From Cynocephalus volans (Eukaryota; Chordata; Mammalia; Dermoptera; Cynocephalidae), in NCBI RefSeq assembly GCF_027409185.1, contig NC_084472.1, positions 18,090,524 to 18,154,523 of the forward strand: a stretch of DNA of 64,000 nucleotides, read 5' to 3'. Position numbers and translations under genes: made by a program. How positions within the stretch are numbered: the stretch's first letter is position 1; every line of letters begins with the position of its first letter. Of the stretch, positions 55,918-64,000 are shown in pieces. The notes below the pieces were generated by a model. The model saw only the letters and a list, made by a program, of their open reading frames with translations, did no database searches and was not told the DNA's origin.

Positions 55918-56865
55918 GAACATGCAAGGAAGGCTTGACATGAGTGGGGCAAGACCAACATAAATACCTCCAATGAAACAGATACAAAGTGCCATACTCA
56001 AATGTGTCTCCAACGTAACAAGAAAGGTCAATTTAGGAAGAAAAAGCACAGAATTACATTTTTCTATAGAAAAAAATCATTATGCCCACAAAAAGCAAAA
56101 ATAATTCTTCATGAAAAAACAAGGAAGCAAGAAAGCAAGCAAAAAAGGCTTTCCAATAGTGCTGCAAAAAGCTTGAACCGTGGCTCGTTTCTAAATGCGG
56201 AACTGTTTTCTCCACCCTGACTGCTGTCTGCCAATGAAGGAGTGTAGCTCCCAGGCACTACCTTCACTCCCAATAAAGTGATACACAATCTGATTTATTA
56301 ATTTTTTTTTTTTTACAATAGTATGTCTACTTAGCCCCAGCTGCGCTTCACGACAGTAAACACTTCAAATGTTAAAATATGTAAAGCTGATTATGCTTCA
56401 ATACATAATGCATTAAAACAAATGATTTTCATGTGAACTTCATCAATAAGGGCTGTTTATAACTATAAAAGCTCCACAGATGCTTTATTTGAGGTCTGGG
56501 AGGAGGGAGCAATCCTCTCTGCAGAATACCTGTGCGGATTCGTATATGAATAAAGTATGTGTGATAAAAAGAACCTGAAATCTACTAACAAGGAGAGGAA
56601 TCTGGTAACACTACTCTAATAAAAACACTAAAGCTAGTTATCTCTACCATCCCAATTTTAACATTCCAATAAACCATGATCATTCCAGGAAGGTTACGTA
56701 TCACCCACCATTCAACCACTAATGAGTCATCACAGAAAATTACAATTTTCAACGATCCCTCCATTAAACTCATCCCTAAAACACTGCCTACTGCCTACTA
56801 TCATCTTTTTGAGATCTGCAAATATGGAAAGCCCCAAAAGACAAATGTTAATCTGACAGTATTTA
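55918..56865. other. Probable ABHD3 intron, nothing recognised
   Basis: AT-rich unique-looking sequence. I see no ABHD3 exon in either reading and no nameable repeat. Confidence 0.5.
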
Positions 56866-57200
56866 CAATGGCTAACATTTATAGAATCATTAAATTTGTG
56901 TCCACAACACCCTCAGGAAGATCCTATTATTATTTTTTATTTATTTATTTATTTATTTATTTTGTCATTTTTTCGTGACCGGCACTCAGCCAGTGAGTGC
57001 ACTGGTCATTCCTATATAGGATCCGAACCCGCGGCGGGAGCGTCGCCGCGCTCCCAGCGCAGCACTCTACCGAGTGTGCCACGGGCTCGGCCCAGGAAGA
57101 TCCTATTATTATATCTATTTTATAAATTAGGAAACTGAATTTGGAGAGATTAAATGACTCCTGTAACATCTTAACAGTTAATAAGTGATTAAGCTGAGAT
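56866..57200 (-). mobile_element. MIR element split by a SINE
   Basis: Antisense MIR halves (GGCTAACATTTATAGAATC; then AAATTAGGAAACTGAATTTG and GAGATTAAATGACTCCTG) flank the SINE at 56934-57093. Confidence 0.7.
56915..57112 (-). mobile_element. tRNA SINE, GC-palindrome class, with 19-bp duplications
   Basis: Body 56934-57093 on the minus strand, palindrome and right half intact, tail of AAATA repeats. AGGAAGATCCTATTATTAT flanks it exactly (56915-56933, 57094-57112). It is young. Confidence 0.95.
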
Positions 57201-58640
57201 ACTTAAACAACAACAACAAAACCTTTGTGATGAAATGCACTTGAGGGGCACAAATTCAATGTAAACTCTAAATAGAACAGTATCTTCTACCACACTCAAT
57301 TTTAAAATGTTGAAATATGTAAAGCTGATTATGCCTCATTACACAACAATCCACTAGTGTGGATCAAAAGTTGCCAAACTTAGAAACTCAGCAAATCTAC
57401 AGCCTTTCCCACATGGCCTGCCTCCTGCTGGCTCCTTCCCTGGCTTCCATGATGGCACCATGCTGGTTCTTCTCCAGCTGCTGGCTTTCCATTTCTGACC
57501 CAGTTCCTGTCATTCTTTCCACAACCCCAAATGTGGGTATTCATTCCCCAAAGTTTTGTCTTAGGCCGGCATCTGGTCAATCTCTAGTCAATACCCACTT
57601 CTTAGAGGTCTTACCTACCTCCATAGCTTCATCAACCACCTGCATACAATGATCAAACCTAAACTTCCACTCTCTTACTTTCATCCTGAGCTCCAGATCT
57701 ACATTTCCAAGTATTAGCAGGCAGCTTCACCGTAATGTTCTACCAGTACTTCAAACTCAAAATGCCCCCAAATAAACCCTTTTTTCTCTTTATGAAAGCT
57801 CCCAATGCTTCTCCTAACTTCTCATTTTTCTATAAATGGCACCTATATTTTCCTCGTAGGAGCTGTAGGTAACAATTCCTTCTCCCTCTCTCTTATCCAC
57901 ATAGCTGATAAACTGCCAAGTCCTGTAGCTGCTTCCTCCTCAGTACCTCTTGTGGGAAACACAGGAAACTTCTTCTTTCCACTCTAGTAAAGGACTGGTT
58001 CACTTGGAAGATGAGACCAGGAAGCACCAGCAGGGGAGTAGCAAAGTGAATCAGGAAAGGCAGCAATTCAATGAAGAAAATGTTGTCAAGCAGTTTAAAG
58101 CTGTGGGCAACTGGCACTCCATCCTCTTGGGGCACTCTAGGAGACGTTCGAACATGGCTTAAAATGATCCCAACCCAAGTGACAAGTGAGCTGGGTTATT
58201 TACCCACTAATTTCCTTAAACCACTGGTTGAAGGCTGCTCCTGGAGGACCTTAACTCCCCTGCACTTCTGGTCTGCCCTGAGCACAGGTCCAGCAGGCTC
58301 CAGTGCCTAGGGAAGGCCCTCAGTCAGAGAGGCAGGCGCTTGTAGTTGGTAGCACTCAGGTAGGCCCGTATGCAAGTGCCAAGTGGGTAAGGAATGGCAC
58401 TGTCTCTGCTACAAGGCCTTATTATCTTTCACCTGGACTGCTGCAAAAACCTCTTAACTGCTTAACTCCCAGGTTTTCCTCATAATCAATATGATGCTGA
58501 TCAACCTTTCCAGCTCTGTATTCACTATTTCTCCATATGTACAGATTCAGACCAATGTAGTATCGCTGTTCTCTTTCATGCCAGGCCACCAATGCAGTCT
58601 ATTCTCTTGCCTGACAGGTACTCTTCGCTGTCAACTTTGC
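57201..58640. other. Probable ABHD3 intron with L2-like traces
   Basis: Non-coding. Pyrimidine-rich stretches at 57380-57800 and 58430-58640 look like old L2. 57960-58330 is a different, unnamed sequence. No exon recognised. Confidence 0.45.
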
Positions 58641-58645
58641 CTGTT

Positions 58646-58828
58646 GAAATTGTGCCTTGAAGGGCCGGCCCTGTGGCTCACTTGGGAGAGTGCAGCGCTG
58701 GTAGCGCCGAGGCCACGGGTTCGGATCCTACGTAGGGATGGCTGGTGCGGACCACACCGAGCCAAGGGTTGCGATCCTTTTACTGGTCACAAAAAAAAAA
58801 AAAAGAAAGAAAGAAATTGTGCCTTGAA
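58646..58828 (+). mobile_element. tRNA SINE, distinct right-half subclass, with duplications
   Basis: Body 58662-58812: GGGCCGGCCCTGTGGCTCAC head, CAGCGCTGGTAGCGCCGAGG in the anticodon region (a shorter palindrome), right half GTGCGGACCACACCGAGCCA and a poly-A/GAAA tail. GAAATTGTGCCTTGAA flanks it exactly. Confidence 0.94.
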
Positions 58829-60510
58829 ACAAAAGGTAATACTTGGCTCCTTTCATGGCCTTTCATGGCCAAAGACTTCATGGCCTTTCACAATTCTGTC
58901 CCTAAGTACCTGGCCCAGCCTCCTTTCCCTCACTATCCCATGTGAGTCTCTTTCTACTACTATGTTACTTACCTCTCTGACAGTCAATAAACACTTGTCA
59001 AATTGAACTGAGACCCACAGGACTGAAAGTAAGAAGATCTGATTAATAAATTCTGATGCGCAAAACTATGTGGTTCCACCACACAACTTCTCGCTACTTG
59101 ATGAACCTCCACAGGAAACAAGCAGGGTCTACAGAACTTGCGTCCCTTTAAAGAAAGGGACTTTGGGGCAACATATTGAATTGGTAGGCTTTACAAAAAC
59201 TGTCTTCAGGCCTGAGGATATAACTAGCAGTTTTTTAGGCAAGAGACTTTAGTTAATTTTTAGTTATTAGGGCTACTAACACAACCATCTACAACTATTC
59301 TATTGCAGTAATTCCTATTTTTTTCCATGCTTCCAGGACACAGCTGGGTGGTGAAAACTCCTAGGGGAGGATGAGAAAGGTATTCTCCAAAAATGTGGAA
59401 AATCCCAAAGATAGATAAACTTCCAGCAGATATTTGGACATAAATATAAGTTAGATAGAATAATTTGACAATAATTACAAACCAAGATTGTTCAAATTGT
59501 TCAATGGCAACTATGGTCAGAGAACAAAGACAGTAATTTGTTTGACGGCTGCTAGAGGCTAGTTTTCAAAAAAACATTGAAGAAAATGATGATGTATAAT
59601 TAATTCCTAATTATTCATATATAATAGGAAAAGAATGAAATACATATTTTATATTTACCTATGGACTCATCTAATTTACCCTTCTTAATCAACTAAAGGC
59701 TTCTAAAAAGTAGACAAACTGATTTCTTCCTAATCTGAAAGAGAATTTTCTTGCCCTGTGTTTAGAAGACCCTTTTTTTGAATTAATTAAAAAGGTTTAT
59801 GTAATTAAAAAAATTTTTTTGGTCTAGAAACCGATTTTATAATTCACCCTGTTAATCAGGTAGTCTGACTCTCCCTCGCTATTCTGGGAGGAGATTAATT
59901 TGCTAATCTGCAGGAGAAGCCATAACTGAGAATCCTTCTCTCTCCCAGGGCTGGGTTACCAAACATTCAATACAAAACCAGGCCATCTAGGATTTTAGTT
60001 TTCTGTCCAGCAAAATGAAAACTGAAAAAGATACACAAATGCCTTTTTAAAAATTATTTAAATTTCACATTTACTTTATTGTAATGTCTGATAATCATCA
60101 GGAGTTTAGAACATTTCATCTCACAGTCTTCCTCTCTCAAGTATTTAATGATCTGTGCTCAAATATTTGATTAGATGCTATTTAAATGAACTTTGTGATT
60201 CTTGTATGGATGTGCCCCTCTCCCCCAAAAGGAGTAATCCTTTAATAGGACTAATTATGCTCTTTAATTGATCTCTACAGTGTGATTTGTTTCTTTTCAT
60301 TCTACCCATCCCCTGTCCAGTACTTAGTGAACTGCCCAAGTTGACCTTGTTTTTGGAATATAAATTCATTTGGAATAAAGTTCATTAAACAAGAAGTCAG
60401 AGAAAAGAAGTATGTGCATATAAATAAACCAGCAATTTAATGAACAGTCATTTCACCTAGTCACTAATAGACATATAAAATTACTGTGTCCAAATATGCC
60501 TGGGAGTATG
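58829..60510. other. Probable ABHD3 intron, nothing recognised
   Basis: Starts with an L2-like tail (to about 58995), then AT-rich unique-looking sequence. A short tandem repeat of TTTCATGGCC lies at 58851-58888. No exon is seen. Confidence 0.5.
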
Positions 60511-60514
60511 CTAA

Positions 60515-60615
60515 TTTTTTTTTTTTGGCAGCTGGCCAGTATGGGGATCAGAAACCTTGACCTTGGTGTTGTAACACCACACTCTAACCAACCGAACTAA
60601 CCAGCCAGTCCTTAA
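60515..60615 (-). mobile_element. Monomeric tRNA-Ile SINE
   Basis: Minus strand: GACTGGCTGGTTAGTTCGGT head, AAGGTCAAGGTTTCTGATCC B-box region, GCCAGCTGCC end and A-tail. CTAATTTTT and TTAATTTTT flank it. Confidence 0.87.
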
Positions 60616-60758
60616 TTTTTAAAAAATAACTAACCACACAACAAAGGGCCCCATGAAATATCCTGGCCAACTCTGAGGCCAAGGTGGTCTAGCAGACTAG
60701 TGTTCCAGATGACCACGGCATATACTCATGCAGTCATGCCATACAAGCTACACAAATA

Positions 60759-60922
60759 AATGAGTTTTTTTTTTTTTTTTTGTCGTTTTTTCATGACTGG
60801 CACTCAGCCAGTGAGTGCACTGGTCATTCTTATATAGGATCCGAACCCACGGCGGGAGGGTCGCCGCGTTCCCAGCGCAGCACTCTACCGAGTGCGCCAC
60901 GGGCTCGGCCCAATGAGTTTTT
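60759..60922 (-). mobile_element. tRNA SINE, GC-palindrome class, with duplications
   Basis: Body about 60770-60911 on the minus strand. AATGAGTTTTT flanks it at 60759-60769 and 60912-60922. The palindrome has a few substitutions (GGGAACGCGGCGACCCTCCC). Confidence 0.94.
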
Positions 60923-62204
60923 GCTCGTGGCTTAGAGCAGGTCAGCCAGGCAGACAGAAGTCAGTCCAGGCTTCTAAGAGGCAAATCTCATGCTATTCCC
61001 TGGCTGGGTTTGGGGCTGGGTTTGGGGCTGGATGTGGCTCGCCTGGGTCAGGGAGGCTGCCACATGCAAGATGATTCATCAGCCTGCAGGGATTTTTGGC
61101 CATCTGCATATTAAACTCACCCAAGAGGGTTTTAAAAAAATTAGACACCTGGACTCTACTTAAGACCAAAAAAATCAGAATCTCTGGGGGATGGAGTTTA
61201 GGGATCAGTATTTTTCAAAGTTTTCTAGAGGATTCTAATGTTCAGCCAGGGTTGAGAGCCACTGTTCTAAGAGAACAAAGAAACAGGGTGAGAGCTGAGC
61301 CAAGAGAGGAGGAGGCTGAGATGACAAGAATGAAAAAACCTATCTAGACTGACTTAGGAGAAGGGAAATCTAGTTCTGCAAGGGTCCGAATCCTTTGGAT
61401 TCCTTGCAGTGTATGGGGAAATATGCCCAAACATCTCATACCTTATAGGATCTCTTGTCACATATTAAACATTCAATAAATAGTAGCTAGCTATTAAATT
61501 ATTATTTATAAAACTCTTCAATTAATTAAACATTCTTTTTCTTTTATTTTGAAAAAATTTAAAATATAGCCATTGTACAATCATTTGTGTACCCACCACT
61601 TATAACAGTTGATATTACTGAACTGGACTTGCCAACGTTAGGAGAAAATTTTCCAGTATTAAATGCATTCACACCCATATCTGGCTGAGATCAACCTTCC
61701 AGGGTGGTTCAGATGGAGGTAATGGGAAGAGGGAAAGGTTATTTCAGGAGCACTTTGGAAAGGGCAGAGTGGGTGGGGCACAATGGTGTTAAGCAGGGAG
61801 GTAATGGATGTGGGAAAGGGAGTACCTGAAGGCACAAGTTTGGCAGCTGAATTGTGCCCTGGCTGGCCCTGCCTTCTGTCCTCCTCCTCCCTCAGGCCAT
61901 GAGGGAGGTCCCTTAATCCTTTCTGAATGCCTCCTTCAGAAAACAGCTCATTAGGGAGAAAGCTCTAAGTCCCTCCTACCGTGTTAGCTTCCCTGGAAAA
62001 GCTAAGGTGAAGAAGATTAGTAGGAAACAAAAGCAGCTTTCTTTAGATCTGAGTCTTTTTCTTCTTTTTTTTCTGAGTTCTTAACCACCCCCCAAAAAAT
62101 CTGAGATTGAGAGGAGAACCCTCTCTCTGAACACACTCTTTACCTCTACCCCGCCTCCCCCTCCAATTTTCCGCCTGACTTGAGGGAAAGCCAATATTGA
62201 AAGG
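60923..62204. other. Probable ABHD3 intron, nothing recognised
   Basis: A short tandem GGGTTTGGGGCTG repeat lies near 61006-61030. Otherwise unique-looking, with no exon found. Confidence 0.5.
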
Positions 62205-62340
62205 TTAGGACACTAGACTGGAGAGCCTGAACTCTTGCCCTAAGGCCATTAAACAGCTTTCTGACCTCAGGTCAATCACCCCACATTGCCAGGTGTCCTC
62301 ATCTATAAAACAAAGTTTTAGGATTTGAGGACCTCTGAGG
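62205..62340 (+). mobile_element. MIR fragment
   Basis: CACTAGACTGGAGAGCCTGA and CTGACCTCAGGTCAATCACC...CCTCATCTATAAAAC follow the MIR core order. Confidence 0.6.
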
Positions 62341-62533
62341 CAGAGCCATGCACAGTGCAAGTCCAGGATGAGATAAGGTGCTGGCTTCAGAGCGTAAGTC
62401 GGCATGCTGCTTCTAACATGAGTATTGCTGACGAGGACAAAAGCGGCCAGCTTTGCCAAGCAGTGTGGGGAACTGAAGTTGTTTTTTGTTATTGTTTTGG
62501 GTTTTTTTTTTAAGTATTTTAATGTATCCACTT

Positions 62534-62590
62534 ATTTATTTTGGGTGAGTGGTTGGCTGCAATGGGGATCAGAACCCCTGACATACTTTT
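62534..62590 (-). mobile_element. 5'-truncated tRNA SINE remnant
   Basis: Only the tail-proximal part GGTTGGCTGCAATGGGGATC (antisense B-box side) is present, next to an A-rich run. Confidence 0.55.
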
Positions 62591-62633
62591 TTTTAAAATA
62601 CTAACCATTCTTTTTAAAAAATTATTTTTTAGA

Positions 62634-62939
62634 GCCGGCCTGTGGCTCACTCGGGAGAGTGCGGTGCTGATAACACCAAGGCCACAGGTTCAGATACTAT
62701 ACAGGGATGGCTGGTTAGATCACTGGTTGAGCGTGGTGCTGACACCACCAAGTCGAGGGTTGAGATCCCCTTCCTGGTCTTCTTTTTTTTTTTTTTCCCG
62801 TGACCGGCACTCAGCCAGTGAGTGCACTGGTCATTCTTATATAGGATCCGAACCCGCGGCGGGAGTGTCGCCGCGCTCCCAGCGCAGCACTCTACCGAGT
62901 GCGCCACGGGCTCGGCCCCCTGGTCTTCTTTAAAAAATA

Positions 62940-62943
<4 letters not shown>
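62634..62943 (+). mobile_element. Dimeric tRNA-Ile SINE hosting a nested SINE
   Basis: Outer element: 62634-62785 (two tRNA-like units, ending CCTGGTCTTCTTT) plus its tail after 62932. A minus-strand SINE is inserted at its 3' end. Confidence 0.92.
62773..62931 (-). mobile_element. tRNA SINE, GC-palindrome class, nested in an older SINE
   Basis: Body about 62786-62918 on the minus strand. The host sequence CCTGGTCTTCTTT is duplicated at 62773-62785 and 62919-62931. The nesting shows this class was active after the dimer class. Confidence 0.95.

Positions 62944-62958
<15 letters not shown>
62938..62958. repeat. (TA)n run
   Basis: Alternating TA at the junction between the SINE tail and the composite element tail. 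Confidence 0.9.
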
Positions 62959-62970
<12 letters not shown>

Positions 62971-64000
62971 TTTTTAAAAAAAGTTTATTATTAATATATT
63001 TTTTTACATTCTAAGATGTTGTTGCAGAGCAGTTGAGGGGGAGAGGGAGAAGAGAAGGGGAAAAGAAATATGGTGGGAGGAGGAAGGAGGGGGCACGGTG
63101 GAAGCCTGTGGCACTCCCCTCATTCCTGCAGGGGAGACCAGGGCGCTTCCTGCAGTGGCTCGATTATCGCTGGGCTGGATGCAGATATCAAGGGGGTGTG
63201 GTTGAAGCCCTTGGTTCTTTACCGCCCCAGCTTGGGAGACTGAGGGAGATTCCAGTGGTGGCTCAGCAGTCATCACTGGCCTGGTTGCAGATGTTAGGGT
63301 GGTGTGGCTGAAGCCCTTCACCTCCCACCACCCCAGCTCGGGAGCCCAGGGTGTTTCTGGTGGCAGCTTGGCATTCATCACTGGGCTGGTTGTGGGTGTT
63401 GGGGGGTCGTGGCTGAGGACCTTGGTCCCCCACCACCCTGGCTCAGGAGCCCGGGGCACTTCATGTGGTGGTTTAGTGGTCATGGCTGGGCTGGTTGCAG
63501 ATGTCAGGGGGGCATGGCTCAGGCCCCCAGCCTTCCCCCTTCCCTGGCTTGGGAGCCCAGGGGAATTCTGGTCCTTCTAGGTTTTATAGGTGTTCCTTGG
63601 TGATATGAGACCTTTACTAGTTAATATCAAACTTTGTCTTTGGTATGTGGGTATTTTTTTTTCTTTCAGATCTATGTTGGATTATTTGCTGTTCCCACCA
63701 CTTAAACTCTGCACTTGAACTAATTTGTCCTTTGCTTACTTCTAAAATGGGGGAACTTCTTATGGGCAAGCACTTGAGCCCTGTAGTTAAGCTAAATTTC
63801 TACTCTGCTGCTGATTCCCTGGGGAAGGCTTTTTGTGCAGCTCAGGCTTTAATTGTTCACCTTGTATGTACTTCCAGGTCTTTTGAGGTCTGGCGCACCT
63901 GGGCTGTGCAGAAACTCTGGTCTGGGCCTGAGACTTTTCAGCAAACTGCACCACCTGCAGACCTGTGTTCCTGACCAGTTTCCTCTGAGTGGTCCTGTGC
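62950..64000 (-). mobile_element. Composite VNTR retrotransposon, copy 3 (5' end outside the window)
   Basis: Minus-strand element read from the window edge: it enters the element at the segment matching copy 2 near 55350, continues through CAGTTTGCTGAAAAG (about 63941) and CAAAGTTTGATATTAACT (about 63630), then the tandem array (63570-63093), a purine/pyrimidine block, CTCTGCAACAACATCTTAG (63036-63016) and an A/T-rich tail. It ends at the same 3' point as copy 2. The insertion duplication cannot be checked because the 5' end is out of view. Confidence 0.88.
63093..63570 (-). repeat. GC-rich tandem array of copy 3: four units of 105-108 bp plus a partial unit
   Basis: Plus-strand unit limits are 63093-63200, 63201-63306, 63307-63411, 63412-63516 and a partial 63517-63570. 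Units 2-5 begin G(C/T)TGA(A/G)G-like (unit 5 GCTCAGGCCC) and all four full units end GT(G)TG/GCATG-like, with GGGCTGGTTG(C/T) near the end of most. The 105-bp period is 35 codons, which keeps several frames open across the array. Confidence 0.9.

Noticed and set aside
57359-57652. 97-codon plus-strand frame
   Set aside because: Pyrimidine-rich L2-like sequence; no splice or start context and no recognisable product.
63299-63603. Plus-strand frames of 92-99 codons in the VNTR
   Set aside because: The 105-bp period is divisible by three, so several frames stay open by arithmetic; they are also antisense to the element.
54418-64000. Further upstream ABHD3 exons
   Set aside because: I looked for minus-strand sequence that could encode the part of the hydrolase fold before TPRTYCC and found none; the missing exons probably lie beyond the window.

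Overview
The window is mammalian nuclear DNA: spliced genes, long introns and dense retrotransposons. The most informative markers are about three dozen short retroposons built from one or two copies of an isoleucine-tRNA-like sequence. From general knowledge these match the tRNA-Ile-derived CYN/t-SINE families described from colugos (Dermoptera). I see no Alu elements. A colugo such as Galeopterus is therefore the best guess (inference, about 0.85).

Layout. 1-4.7 kb: a LINE-1 on the minus strand, with 5'UTR, ORF1 and partial ORF2, all broken, lying head-to-head with the first gene. 5.1-17.6 kb: a CpG-rich promoter and the complete four-exon SNRPD1 gene (Sm-D1, 119 codons) on the plus strand. 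17.6-45.2 kb: an intergenic stretch filled with old LINE-1, L2, MIR and ERVL/MaLR LTRs and with SINEs of several ages. 45.2-54.4 kb: the last five coding exons of ABHD3 (alpha/beta-hydrolase 3) on the minus strand, convergent with SNRPD1. 54.4-64 kb: apparently upstream ABHD3 intron, with no further exon recognised. Side-by-side SNRPD1 and ABHD3 agrees with the arrangement I recall from human chromosome 18.

The most unusual item is a retrotransposon family present three times (about 21.03-22.41 kb plus; 54.63-55.90 kb minus; 62.95 kb to the window end, minus). The one copy with an intact 5' end begins like a LINE-1 5'UTR, including a YY1-like site. The family carries a GC-rich tandem array of roughly 105-bp units whose number differs between copies, has no LINE-1 ORFs, and ends in an A-rich tail. 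One copy has 15-bp target-site duplications. The design resembles primate SVA/LAVA elements, but the sequence is not one I recognise.

The SINEs form at least four structural classes: a simple tRNA-Ile monomer, a dimer, a short chimera joining the 5' half of the left monomer to the 3' half of the right one, and a class with a GC-rich palindrome in the anticodon region. Many have clear target-site duplications, and one nested pair gives their relative ages. Repeat family names and edges were assigned by eye; where no duplication is cited, edges are good to roughly 10-50 bp.
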